The notes: generated from the sequence alone by a model not told the origin. 64,000 bases of DNA from Sinorhizobium sp. RAC02 (GCF_001713395.1 NZ_CP016451.1:194556-258555), one strand, 5' to 3'; shown: positions 35,636-44,528, numbered from the stretch's first letter. A program made the numbers and translations.

Positions 35636-36295
35636 TTACACAGCCGGGCGGAATTCTTTGATACGTGTTGCCGGTGCTGAAGCTGCTTCTCGTGCGAGGA
35701 TTTTCTGAACCGCCGGATCGCCGAATATCCTGTCATGCAACGCCTGCACATTAGGATACTCCATCAGGCCACTCGGCAAGAGTTTCACCGCCCAACGGAT
35801 CATCGGAAATGAGTAGGCATCGATGATCGAGCGCCTATCACCGAGAATGAATTCGCGTCCGTCAAGATGGCGATCGAGTATCTGAAACTGTTTCGACACC
35901 AGTTCCTGCCCGGCCTCGATCACGGACGATAGAGCCTTCTTGCTGACGTCGGTCGAGTACCGCTTGGGAACAAAGATTGGCCAGAATGAAGCGTGGACGT
36001 CCGATGTAAAAAAGGCAGACCAACGACGCGCTTCAGCTTGAGCGCGCACACTTTCTCCGCCACTTAGCCCGGCCTCGGGATGCTTGTTTGCCAGATAATC
36101 CAGTATCGCCCCCGCCTGCGTCAGGAGCCAACCGTCATCCTCACGAAATGTGGGTACAGCTCCCGCTGGGTTGATCGAGAGCAGCTCTTCGGAGCCGTAT
36201 TGGACCCTTACTGCCTCATAAGGTGCACCAATCCATTCAAGGACGATATGTGGAGCCAGCGAACAAGCGTTGGGTGCGTAGTAAAGTGTAGGCAT
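35636..36295 (-). CDS. Glutathione S-transferase
   Basis: A 219-residue GST. The N-terminal thioredoxin fold starts MPTLYYAPNACSLAPHIVLEW, with C11/S12 at the usual beta-class catalytic position; INPAGAVPTF contains the cis-proline and LLTQAGAILDYLA the gamma-Glu-binding segment. The C-terminal helical domain contains the conserved RRSIIDAYSFP. Cytosolic; it conjugates glutathione to electrophiles. It is divergent from LysR paralogue 3, with site G between them, and fits the same stress theme as the KefB-like antiporter. Confidence 0.88.
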   Translation of the reverse strand: MPTLYYAPNACSLAPHIVLEWIGAPYEAVRVQYGSEELLSINPAGAVPTFREDDGWLLTQAGAILDYLANKHPEAGLSGGESVRAQAEARRWSAFFTSDVHASFWPIFVPKRYSTDVSKKALSSVIEAGQELVSKQFQILDRHLDGREFILGDRRSIIDAYSFPMIRWAVKLLPSGLMEYPNVQALHDRIFGDPAVQKILAREAASAPATRIKEFRPAV

Positions 36296-36494
36296 GGTTC
36301 TCAAAGACCTTTCTGCACAGGGTGAAGGCACTCACCGATTGGGGTAATCCGTAAACAGATCAGTCATTTGATCCTCACACACTCCGCCGAGCTATGGAGC
36401 AGGATCAACCGAACTTGACCGCCGTTTGGGACGGCATTACGAGATTGAGACTGTCACTCGCGGCTACGATGCGGTAGTGCTGCTCAACGCCAAA

Positions 36495-36515
36495 CAATGT
36501 CGCTAAAGAGGGAAC
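36495..36515 (-). promoter_or_regulatory. Repeated 21-bp operator-like element, site G
   Basis: Minus-strand GTTCC (36515-36511) and GCGACATTG (36503-36495) match with two mismatches. It faces the GST gene, 199 bp from its start, and overlaps the ribosome binding site of the divergent LysR gene, whose TTG start is at 36521, as at site C. Confidence 0.55.
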
Positions 36516-36520
36516 GCAGA

Positions 36521-37408
36521 TTGGAAGTGGAGGATATGCGGACATTCGTGGAGGTAGCGGATGCCGGTGGAGTAACCCCAGCAGCGAGGCGGCTGGGCAT
36601 TTCCAAATCGATGGTGAGCCGGCAACTTCGTCGACTTGAAGCCGAGTTGGGTGCGCAATTACTCGCACGGACGACGCGCGGCGCTTCGCTCACTGAAGCG
36701 GGCGCAATATTTCGCGACCATGCAGCGAGAGTGTGCGCCGAAGTGGACGCCGCACACGAAACCATCACTCCGGGAGGCGAGTTGCGCGGCCTGCTTAGGG
36801 TCGCAGCTCCACTTTCCTTTGGCCCAACCCATTTTACGCCAGTTATCGTCGAGATGGCGCGCCGCCATCCGCATCTTAAAATTCACATCGACTTCAGTGA
36901 CGACACCGTGGATCTGGTGGCAGGCGGGTTCGATTGCGCCATCCGCCTCGGTTACGTCAAGGACAAGAACCTAGCGTCTGTGAAGGTGGGGCCACTTTCA
37001 GGAATGGTCGTTGCCAGTCCTGACTATATCAAGGAAAATGGAGCACCCGAAACGCTGAACGACCTGGCTACGCGTCATCAGGCACTCATGCAGGGTGACG
37101 AAGCCTGGCTGCTCATGGATGGAAACGACGTCGTTGCCGTTCAACCTGCCGGGAGATTTAAGGCCGACAACGGCATCTCTCTCGTTGCGGCCGCCGTAGC
37201 GGGGCTCGGGGTGGCTATCCTTCCCACCGGTCTCATTCGTGAGCATCTTCAAACTGGCGCTCTTATGCCTGTCATGACGCGCCACCCGGTCCCTTCGGCG
37301 GGCATATTCATTGTATGCCGTCATGGACGCCATGCCTCAAGAAAGGTTCGGGTGCTAACTGAAATGCTCATTCAGTGTTTTGATTGCGCCCCTGTCTCGG
37401 GACACTGA
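36521..37408 (+). CDS. LysR family transcriptional regulator (paralogue 3)
   Basis: A 295-residue LysR regulator. I prefer TTG 36521 (first residues EVEDMRTFVEVADAGG) over ATG 36497, because GAGGGA precedes TTG while the ATG lies inside site G without a ribosome binding site. The helix-turn-helix is ARRLGISKSMVSRQLRRLE, then ARTTRGASLTEAG. Divergent from the GST gene. Sister genes at 10318, 20374 and 37501 share the same recognition helix. Confidence 0.9.
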   Translation: MEVEDMRTFVEVADAGGVTPAARRLGISKSMVSRQLRRLEAELGAQLLARTTRGASLTEAGAIFRDHAARVCAEVDAAHETITPGGELRGLLRVAAPLSFGPTHFTPVIVEMARRHPHLKIHIDFSDDTVDLVAGGFDCAIRLGYVKDKNLASVKVGPLSGMVVASPDYIKENGAPETLNDLATRHQALMQGDEAWLLMDGNDVVAVQPAGRFKADNGISLVAAAVAGLGVAILPTGLIREHLQTGALMPVMTRHPVPSAGIFIVCRHGRHASRKVRVLTEMLIQCFDCAPVSGH

Positions 37409-37500
37409 GACGTCGTCACTCGATTGTGTGACGTGCCCTCATATGCAATTTGCAAGTTGCAAGGTGGAGTGTCCAAGAGGATCATTGTCATCGACCGGGA

Positions 37501-38394
37501 TCAGAGCCCGTCAGCCGACTTGCACAAATCTGCCTCCAGACGTTCGATCAACATCTCTGTGAGAACCCTGACCTTGCGGTTGGGCTGAACCCCCGGGGGT
37601 CTAACCACAAATATTCCCGCTCGCGGAAGCGGATAGCGTTTCATCACCGGCACCAGCGTCCCAGCAGCCAAATGATCCCGGATGTATTGATTTGCCAGCG
37701 CAGCGACGCCTAGGCCAGCGACGGCGGCGGCGGTGAGTGCGATCCCACTATTGGCTTTGAAGCGCCCCCTTGGTTTGACGGCGATCAGTTTGTCTCCATC
37801 CATCAGCTTCCATGTATCGGATTCACCCATCAGGGCTCGGTGCGAAGAGAGCTCCTTCAGCGTTTCGGGTGATCCGTATTCCTTGATGTAACTCCGACTG
37901 GCGACCAGTTTCCCGTGGAGAGGGCCGACACGCTTTGCAATCAGGTTCGAGTCGTCGAGAAAGCCCACGCGGATGCCGCAGTCATAGCCTTCAGCGACGA
38001 GATCGACAAAGCGCTCACTATAGGATGTATGGATATGGAGTTGCGGGTGCCGCCGGGCCATTTCTGCCAGAACCGGTGAAAAATGGGTTGGGCCGAAAGA
38101 AAGTGGAGCGGCAACCCGAAGAAGTCCTTGTAGCTCGCCGGCAGGAAGAATAGTTTTTCTAGCCACATCGACTTCATCACAAACTCGCGCTGCGTAATCG
38201 TAGAAGGCAGTGCCAGCTTCGGTAATCAATACCCCTCGCGTAGTTCGTGCAAAAAGTGTTGAGCCAAGCCTGGTCTCAAGACGAACCAGGCCGCGACTTA
38301 CCATGGACTTCGAGATGCCGAGCCGATGGGCCGCGAGCGCTACACCGCCCGCGTCGGCGACTTCCAGAAAAATACGCAGATCATCGGTATTCAT
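37501..38394 (-). CDS. LysR family transcriptional regulator (paralogue 4)
   Basis: A 297-residue LysR regulator with MNTDDLRIFLEVADAGG, HRLGISKSMVSRGLVRLE and ARTTRGVLITEAG. It lies directly downstream of the LLM gene on the same strand, and both follow a YcaC-type hydrolase, giving the order hydrolase-LLM-LysR. No clear 21-bp element lies at its own start, so it may be transcribed from the promoter at 40235-40368. Confidence 0.9.
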   Translation of the reverse strand: MNTDDLRIFLEVADAGGVALAAHRLGISKSMVSRGLVRLETRLGSTLFARTTRGVLITEAGTAFYDYAARVCDEVDVARKTILPAGELQGLLRVAAPLSFGPTHFSPVLAEMARRHPQLHIHTSYSERFVDLVAEGYDCGIRVGFLDDSNLIAKRVGPLHGKLVASRSYIKEYGSPETLKELSSHRALMGESDTWKLMDGDKLIAVKPRGRFKANSGIALTAAAVAGLGVAALANQYIRDHLAAGTLVPVMKRYPLPRAGIFVVRPPGVQPNRKVRVLTEMLIERLEADLCKSADGL

Positions 38395-38427
38395 CAGATG
38401 CCCTCTTCCCAGAAGCCCGCGTACCGA

Positions 38428-39486
38428 TCATAGCGAAAGCGGCAACCCAGAACCATCGCCAAATGCCCGAACAGCCGGTGCCACTTCAGTGCCAAGCAGT
38501 TCGATCGACCGGGTCATCGCGCCGGGTTCGGACGCCGCTGATGTCATCTGGAAGGCGATGCGGGATATCCCGCCAAGCACCTCGTTCACGTGAAGAATAT
38601 TGGCCGTGACTGTAGCGGGATCCCCTACAATAAATGCGCCGTTCGGACTGGCCAATTCATCGAATTGTGCCCGGCTCGGCTGCGCCCAGCCGCGCTCCTG
38701 CGCATATTTTCCGATCATCTGCGCCCAGCCGGGGAAAAAGATATCGTGCGCCTCATCGTCCGTGTCGGCGACGAAGCCCATCGCATGCACGGCTACCTTC
38801 AACGTTGCGGGATCATGGCCGGCCCGCGCCCCGGCCTCGCGGTAGAGATCGACAAGCGGGCGGAAGCGCTCGAAAGTGCCTCCAATTATTGCGATCATCA
38901 GTGGCAGGCCAAGCTTACCGGCACGTTCGAAAGATTGCGGCGTGCCACCGACGCCCACCCAAATTGGCAACCTTGCCTGATGGGGCCGCGGGTACACACC
39001 CTGCCCGTTCAACGCCGGTCGGAAGCGGCCTTCCCAGGTTGGTGTGGTGGTTTCACCAAGCTTCAAAAGCAGATCGAGGTTCTCAGAAAAGAGGTCGTCA
39101 TAGTCGCTCATCGGCAGGCCAAACAATGGAAACGCCTCTACCGACGACCCTCTGCCAACGACGACCTCAGCACGACCGTGCGCTATGAGGTCGAGCGTCG
39201 CAAATTCCTGGAAGACGCGCACCGGATCGGCCGCGCCTAGAACCGTCACGGCGCTTGTCAGCCTGATCCGACTGGTACGCGCCGCGGCAGCCGCCAGAAT
39301 AACGGCAGGTGCAGAATCAAGAAACTCGGCCCGATGGTGCTCACCGATGCCGAAAAAATCGAGCCCTACACGATCTGCATCCTGAATCTCGTCGAGAAGG
39401 CCTGCCATGCGATCGGCTGCAGATGGAAGCGCACCTGTTGCAGGATCGGGAAAAAGGGCGGCGAAGCTGTGGATACCGATGTCCAT
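38428..39486 (-). CDS. LLM class flavin-dependent oxidoreductase (paralogue)
   Basis: A 352-residue luciferase-like monooxygenase closely related to the product of 9247-10284: MDIGIHSFAALFPDPATG, GIGEHHRAEFLDSAPA, GRAEVVVGRGSSVEAFPLFGL and PIWVGVGGTPQSFERAGKLG. The start at 39486 aligns with the paralogue. It sits between a YcaC-type hydrolase upstream and LysR downstream, 34-85 bp apart, so the three probably form one operon under site H. Confidence 0.9.
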   Translation of the reverse strand: MDIGIHSFAALFPDPATGALPSAADRMAGLLDEIQDADRVGLDFFGIGEHHRAEFLDSAPAVILAAAAARTSRIRLTSAVTVLGAADPVRVFQEFATLDLIAHGRAEVVVGRGSSVEAFPLFGLPMSDYDDLFSENLDLLLKLGETTTPTWEGRFRPALNGQGVYPRPHQARLPIWVGVGGTPQSFERAGKLGLPLMIAIIGGTFERFRPLVDLYREAGARAGHDPATLKVAVHAMGFVADTDDEAHDIFFPGWAQMIGKYAQERGWAQPSRAQFDELASPNGAFIVGDPATVTANILHVNEVLGGISRIAFQMTSAASEPGAMTRSIELLGTEVAPAVRAFGDGSGLPLSL

Positions 39487-39571
39487 GATGTTCCTTGACG
39501 TTTCGGCCGGGCGACGAGGATTCGCGACCGTCGCGATGCGGCGGGACGAAATCCTCCCCATCCCGTCTGGA

Positions 39572-40234
39572 CTAGAAGCCAGAGCTTTCGAGTGACTTTA
39601 CATCAGTGTTAAGCAACTGCTGTTCCCATAGGAACGCGATCCCGCTGCCGGGTTCATGTTCCTTGAGAACATCCACAAATTCGGCAACATGTTCGAGTCG
39701 AGCATGGTCGCGCTGCCATTCAGAAGCCAGGGCCAGCCATGTCATTGCATTGGCACCGGCGGCGATCATGCGCTGGACAGCTCTCTCATGGGCTTCAACG
39801 GAAACTCCACCGCACGCATCGGTGATCACTGTCACGTCCCAGCCGTCACCAAGGGCGTGGATCACTGGCATCGCGACGCAGATTTCCGTGTAGAGGCCTG
39901 CAATGATCAGTTGCTTGCGTCCCGTAGCTTTGACGGCATCCACAACCTTCGGGTCCTCCCAGGTGTTCAGGGTGGTACGGTCGATAACTTCCTGTTCTGG
40001 GAATACATTGGTGATCTGTGGGAAGATCAGACCGCCGCGATCGGCTACGACACTGGTTAGAATGGTCGGAACACGAAAGGCCCTGGCAGCCTTCGTCAGT
40101 CCAGCCGCGTTGTTGACCACGACTTGGGCCGTGTGGCTGTGGAGGTTCGCGAGCTGGAAGGGCTGATGGTCGATCAAGACGAGTACAGAATCTTCGGGGC
40201 GAAGGAGTGAGTCGATGCCGTTGCGAAAGCTCAT
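39572..40234 (-). CDS. Isochorismatase-family cysteine hydrolase, YcaC-type (copy 2)
   Basis: A 220-residue YcaC-like hydrolase with VLVLIDHQP, an arginine in IDRTTLNTWED where many relatives have lysine, and GLYTEICVAMPV carrying the cysteine nucleophile. It is very similar to copy 1. It heads the hydrolase-LLM-LysR unit and has site H exactly 113 bp upstream, the same distance as site C from copy 1. The N-terminus MSFRNGIDSLLRP is the reference that identifies the vestige at 24347. Confidence 0.9.
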   Translation of the reverse strand: MSFRNGIDSLLRPEDSVLVLIDHQPFQLANLHSHTAQVVVNNAAGLTKAARAFRVPTILTSVVADRGGLIFPQITNVFPEQEVIDRTTLNTWEDPKVVDAVKATGRKQLIIAGLYTEICVAMPVIHALGDGWDVTVITDACGGVSVEAHERAVQRMIAAGANAMTWLALASEWQRDHARLEHVAEFVDVLKEHEPGSGIAFLWEQQLLNTDVKSLESSGF

Positions 40235-40347
40235 GATAATCCTCTGCGGTAGTTGAATGGGATGAATGAAAAGGGCGACCGCCGTGGCATTGCCCCGGGC
40301 AAGCTGTCATTCCCATCGTCAAATCGCTAGGGGCGTTATCGGCCACA

Positions 40348-40368
40348 CTGTGTAGCGGATAGCGGAAC
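40348..40368 (-). promoter_or_regulatory. Repeated 21-bp operator-like element, site H
   Basis: Minus-strand GTTCC (40368-40364) and GCTACACAG (40356-40348) match with one mismatch, 113 bp upstream of the YcaC-type hydrolase copy 2. It shares a divergent intergenic region with site I, which faces the PQQ dehydrogenase. Confidence 0.65.
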
Positions 40369-40632
40369 ACGGGCCGAGGATGGGGGCAAAGAGGCGATCA
40401 CTTCGGGCAGATCTTACCGTCATCCAGATCCGTACGGCGCTGACCGGGTGCGCTGGCCGATGCGACGCTGAGGAGCGCCATCGAATCCTATGTCGAGAAA
40501 ACCAGCGGATTGTCTCGTGCCAGGCATAAGGTCAGCGCCCGTTCACCTGTCGCATGATCCGGCGGCCCCCCCGCACCCGCACCGATCCGCGAGCTCCGAC
40601 CTGGCTGACATCGGAGTTGTGCGAAATGCGCT

Positions 40633-40653
40633 GTTCCCGTCTCCGCGACACTG
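40633..40653 (+). promoter_or_regulatory. Repeated 21-bp operator-like element, site I
   Basis: GTTCC (40633-40637) and GCGACACTG (40645-40653) match with one mismatch. It faces the PQQ dehydrogenase, 72 bp upstream of its GTG start, shorter than the about 115 bp seen at other sites. It would connect the PQQ-linked genes to the same regulators. Confidence 0.55.
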
Positions 40654-40725
40654 TGGAGCGGACTACGCGCCTACAGGGCAGCCTCCTCCGATGCTACCGT
40701 TAATCATTGCCAAGGAGGACCTCAC

Positions 40726-42483
40726 GTGAGTAACAATCTCGTCACCAACCACAACATGTCTGAACACCCTTCCGATGCACAGAGGCATGCGGATTTCCTG
40801 AACAGGTCAGCAACGAGAAAAATCAGGTCGGGGCTGGAGGACACGAAAACCCGTTTCGAGAACTTCAAGATGGAAAAAAACCGCCGGCACGCGCGGTTTC
40901 TGCTGGGCTTGACCGCGGCACTTCTGACGACGGTTGCGAGCTCGACCGCTTACGCTGATCCGAGACCGGTGAATGAGAACAATTGGCCATCTTATAACAG
41001 GACACTGGCTGGTGATCGGTTTTCGCCGCTCAGGCAGATAACCCCGGACAACGTCGCAAACCTGACGCGAAAATGTGAATACGCGCTTGCCGAACCGACA
41101 TCGTTTCAGACAGGCCCGCTCGTGATCGACGGGGTCCTCTATTTCACATCGCCCAGTGGGTCGTTTGCGATCGATGCCACGACCTGCGAGGAGCGCTGGC
41201 GTGTTACCCATACCGTACCAAAAGGCGAAGGCGTCATCTCGGCCAACCGCGGCTTCGCCTTCCTGGACGGCAAGCTGTACCGGGGAACGATGGAAGGCCA
41301 CGTGATCGCACTCTCGGCAGAGGACGGTCGAACGCTGTGGGATGCCCAGATCCCGGACGCGGGGCCGGGCGTCACCATTCCTATGGCGCCGATCGCCGCG
41401 GACGGAAAGGTGTTCGTCGGCAATGCGGGCGGTGACCGCGCCAACGTGCGAGGCCATGTTTATGCCTATGACGCGGAGACCGGCAAACTGCTTTGGCGCT
41501 TCGAGGTCATCCCCGACACGCCCGAGGTACGGGCGACCTGGAAGATGCCTCAGGGCAACCCACTTTCCGGCGGAGGAGTATGGGTCTCCCTGAGCTACGA
41601 TGAGGAGACGGGCGTTGTTTATGCCCCCACCGGCAATCCCGCGCCGGACTTCGACGCCGAACTTCGAGAAGGCGACAATCTTTATGTCAACTCGATCATC
41701 GCCATCGATGGCGACACGGGAAAGCTGATCACCCACAATCAGGTCGTGAAGCGCGACTTTCACGACTGGGGCGTCAGCGCCGCACCAGCACTCGTCACGA
41801 CCAAGCGTGGCCGACGCATCGCAGCGTCAGCCAACAAGGACGGACTGCTCACCGTGCTCGATAGAACAAATCTCGATGCCGGGCTTCCTTTCATCTATGC
41901 CCAGCCTACAACCACACGAGAGAATGGTGATGTTCCGCTTTCACGCGAGCGTCCAACTCTATTTTGCCCAGGACTGTTCGGGGGGACGGAATGGAACGGC
42001 GCAGCTTACCACCCTACTGAGAACACGCTGTTTGTAGGGGCCGTAGATTGGTGCTCAACGGTGACGCTCCAATCTCGCGACGCGCCTGTTCCAGCGACTG
42101 GCGATATCTGGCTCGGCGTGCTTGAACCTCTCAACAAAGTACTCGCTGACTGGTCGACAGCCCGCGGCTGGCTTACCGCCTTTGACGCCGATACTGGCGA
42201 CATCCGCTGGAAACTGGAGACACCAAAACCCGTTCTGGCCGGCATCACCCCTACGGCGACTGGATTGGTCTTCGGAGCCGATCTTGCGGGCAACCTGTTC
42301 GCACTGGACGCTGCGAGTGGGCAGCGGCTGTGGAACGACAATCTGGGTCAGCCTCTAGGCGGCGGGCTTATCACTTATAAGGCCGGCGAGAAGCAGTTGG
42401 TCGCAGCCGCTGTCGGCAACGGTGGCGGGGTCTGGCCGATTGACGTCACGCGCAGCAGCATCGTCGTTTACAGCCTCCCATGA
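40726..42483 (+). CDS. PQQ-dependent dehydrogenase (quinoprotein alcohol dehydrogenase type)
   Basis: A 585-residue beta-propeller enzyme. GTG 40726 has AAGGAGG 8 bp upstream, but the export signal ARFLLGLTAALLTTVASSTAYA only begins near residue 56; ATG 40870 is an alternative giving a conventional signal peptide. Mature sequence shows NNWPSYNRTLAGDRFSPL, propeller W-motif repeats such as DAETGKLLWRFEV, and VYAPTGNPAPDFD with the downstream GDNLYVNSI aspartate of the active site. No CxxCH heme site is present, so it is a type I periplasmic quinoprotein. Followed by SDR, SMP-30 and pqqA-E, so cofactor supply is encoded alongside. Confidence 0.85.
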   Translation: MSNNLVTNHNMSEHPSDAQRHADFLNRSATRKIRSGLEDTKTRFENFKMEKNRRHARFLLGLTAALLTTVASSTAYADPRPVNENNWPSYNRTLAGDRFSPLRQITPDNVANLTRKCEYALAEPTSFQTGPLVIDGVLYFTSPSGSFAIDATTCEERWRVTHTVPKGEGVISANRGFAFLDGKLYRGTMEGHVIALSAEDGRTLWDAQIPDAGPGVTIPMAPIAADGKVFVGNAGGDRANVRGHVYAYDAETGKLLWRFEVIPDTPEVRATWKMPQGNPLSGGGVWVSLSYDEETGVVYAPTGNPAPDFDAELREGDNLYVNSIIAIDGDTGKLITHNQVVKRDFHDWGVSAAPALVTTKRGRRIAASANKDGLLTVLDRTNLDAGLPFIYAQPTTTRENGDVPLSRERPTLFCPGLFGGTEWNGAAYHPTENTLFVGAVDWCSTVTLQSRDAPVPATGDIWLGVLEPLNKVLADWSTARGWLTAFDADTGDIRWKLETPKPVLAGITPTATGLVFGADLAGNLFALDAASGQRLWNDNLGQPLGGGLITYKAGEKQLVAAAVGNGGGVWPIDVTRSSIVVYSLP

Positions 42484-42581
42484 CGCCATAGACGTTCGCC
42501 GAACTGGCAGTCTCGCGTTGTGGCACGCAGCCCCGTCTCCCGAGACCGCACCCTTCCACGAACCAACAGAACAGGTGTTTC

Positions 42582-43325
42582 ATGACTGAACTCAACGGAA
42601 AACGCGCGCTGGTCACGGGCGCATCAAGAGGCATCGGCGCGGCGATCGCGATCATGCTCGCCGACAGGGGGGCCGACGTTGCCATCACCTACGAAAGCTC
42701 CGCCGACAAGGCCGCCAAAGTGGTGAACGAAATCGAGGGTAAAGGTAGAAAGGCGCTTGGCCTTCGGGCAGACAGCGCTGATCCCGAAGCTGTCAGGCGC
42801 GCCGTCGAGGAAACGGTCGCCGGTCTCGGTGGGCTCGACATTCTCGTCAACAATGCCGGCATCGCTCGCTACGCGAATGTTGGCGATGACGGAAGCCTTA
42901 CGGACCTTGAGGCGATGTTCAATGTGAACGTGCGTTCTGCCGTTGCTGCCTCTGGCGCCGCCATGCGGTATCTTGGGAAAGGCGGACGTATCGTCATAAT
43001 CGGGTCGTTTCTTGCGGAGCGCGTGCCGTTTCCCGGTGTCACCCTTTACTCGACGACTAAATCTGCACTTACGGCGTTCAGCAGGGGTCTTGCACGCGAC
43101 CTCGGCTCACGAGCCATAACCGTGAACCTGGTGCAGCCAGGGCCGACCGATACAGACCTGAACCCAGCAAACGGGGATCACGCTGACGGCTTGCGTGCAC
43201 TCACCGCGCTCGGACACTACGGCGAGCGGGAAGATATCGCATCGGCGGTGGCGTTTCTCGTCAGTCCTGCGGCCAAATTCATCACCGGAACGGTGCTCAA
43301 CGTGGACGGCGGGATCAGCGCCTAG
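42582..43325 (+). CDS. SDR family oxidoreductase (copy in PQQ cluster)
   Basis: A 247-residue classical short-chain dehydrogenase: TGASRGIG at residues 12-19, LVNNAGIA, and the active-site pair in LYSTTKSAL, ending with GTVLNVDGG. It starts 98 bp after the PQQ dehydrogenase. The product at 48111 is a paralogue. The likely role is interconversion of alcohol and carbonyl forms of the substrate of the neighbouring quinoprotein; that link is inference. Confidence 0.9.
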   Translation: MTELNGKRALVTGASRGIGAAIAIMLADRGADVAITYESSADKAAKVVNEIEGKGRKALGLRADSADPEAVRRAVEETVAGLGGLDILVNNAGIARYANVGDDGSLTDLEAMFNVNVRSAVAASGAAMRYLGKGGRIVIIGSFLAERVPFPGVTLYSTTKSALTAFSRGLARDLGSRAITVNLVQPGPTDTDLNPANGDHADGLRALTALGHYGEREDIASAVAFLVSPAAKFITGTVLNVDGGISA

Positions 43326-43355
43326 CACTTTTGCTCGCCTTTGGAGGAAATGACG

Positions 43356-44336
43356 ATGCGCCACTTTCACCTCAAAATGGGTCTATCGATCTTGACGCGC
43401 CGGAACCGTACAACCGCCCTTTCGCGGGTCATCTTGACCGCCTTGGCAATCGCCTGCGCCGGTCAGGCAGCCGCCTCCCCCACCGAAATTGTCATAGAAG
43501 GCGCGAACACCTTCCCTGAGAATATCACTTCGACGCGAGACGGAACCATCATCACCGGCTCGGTCGGCTCGGGCGGCATATTCAAGGCTGCGCCGGGCGC
43601 TACGGTCGCGACTCAATGGATAGCGCCCGGAGACAACGGCCTGCTCGATACGTTCGGTGTCCTGGCTGACGAAGCTTCCGATACATTGTGGGTCTGTTCC
43701 TCGAGCATGGACCCGCCTGTTGCCGGAGAGCCTCCCGCCGTTCCGGCGCTATATAGATACCACCTTGATACCGGCGCCTTCCGCAGTAAACATTCGCTAC
43801 CAGGGAGGACCGGCTTGTGCAACGACATCGCCATCGGTCCCGATAGAGCGGCCTATGTCGCCGACACAACCGGCGGCCGCATCCTGCGCCTGCGGGACGG
43901 TGGTGAAACCCTGGAAGAATGGTCCAAATCTGCGGAACTCGAGGGTGCGGACGGTCTCGATTTCCAAGAGCGGCAACTGTTCGTAAACAGTTTCACGACG
44001 GGCAAACTGTTTCGCATCGAACTGAAACCAGACGGCACCGCCGGAGCACCGGTCACGCTTACCGCCTCCCGCCCGCTCATCCAGCCCGATGGCTTGCGCC
44101 GGCTGAACGACAGACAATTCGTCATGGCAGAAGGTGCGGGCACAATCGATCTTCTTACCGTCAACGGCGACACAGTCGAGGTCGAAACCCTGAGATCCGG
44201 TCTGATCGGCCCGGCAGGTGTCACCATCATCGGCGACATCATTTGGGCCTTGGAATCCAAGCTTTCGATGCGCGGTCAATCCGCTGTCGATCCGGCACCA
44301 TTCAAGGCTTACGCAGTTCCCGTGATCGGGGACTGA
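43356..44336 (+). CDS. Periplasmic SMP-30/gluconolactonase-like beta-propeller protein
   Basis: A 326-residue protein. ATG 43356 is placed by GGAGGA at 43343-43348. After an N-terminal signal (ILTALAIACAGQAAAS) the sequence has six-bladed propeller features such as IAIGPDRAAYVADTTGGRILRL and GADGLDFQERQLFVNS. SMP-30/gluconolaconase-family enzymes hydrolyse lactones, which fits a quinoprotein making aldonolactones. It sits 30 bp after SDR, so it belongs to the same operon. Confidence 0.82.
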   Translation: MRHFHLKMGLSILTRRNRTTALSRVILTALAIACAGQAAASPTEIVIEGANTFPENITSTRDGTIITGSVGSGGIFKAAPGATVATQWIAPGDNGLLDTFGVLADEASDTLWVCSSSMDPPVAGEPPAVPALYRYHLDTGAFRSKHSLPGRTGLCNDIAIGPDRAAYVADTTGGRILRLRDGGETLEEWSKSAELEGADGLDFQERQLFVNSFTTGKLFRIELKPDGTAGAPVTLTASRPLIQPDGLRRLNDRQFVMAEGAGTIDLLTVNGDTVEVETLRSGLIGPAGVTIIGDIIWALESKLSMRGQSAVDPAPFKAYAVPVIGD

Positions 44337-44342
44337 CACGGT

Positions 44343-44363
44343 CCTGGCGCTCACAGCGCCAGG
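44343..44363. terminator. Strong hairpin after the SMP-30 gene
   Basis: CCTGGCGCT (44343-44351), loop CAC, AGCGCCAGG (44355-44363): a perfect 9-bp GC-rich stem 6 bp after the stop codon. There is no T-tract, so it may be a processing or stability element rather than a classical intrinsic terminator. Confidence 0.55.
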
Positions 44364-44407
44364 CGCAGCAAGCCGATGGCATGCGCTCTGCAAGTCATTC
44401 GGGTTGC

Positions 44408-44449
44408 CTGCAAAAGCACGTTAGCTGCACGCATCTAACGTGTTTGCAG
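44408..44449. repeat. Long imperfect inverted repeat upstream of pqqA
   Basis: CTGCAAAAGCACGTTAG (44408-44424) faces CTAACGTGTTTGCAG (44435-44449) across a 10-base loop: 15 paired bases with a two-base bulge. It is 80 bp before pqqA. It may be an operator, a processing hairpin or a terminator without T-run. Confidence 0.6.
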
Positions 44450-44528
44450 GGCTGGTTCAAATAATTGCCGGTCCAATTAAAACTAAACCACGGCCTTTGC
44501 GGCCAAACAGTCAAATAGGAGTTCTAGC

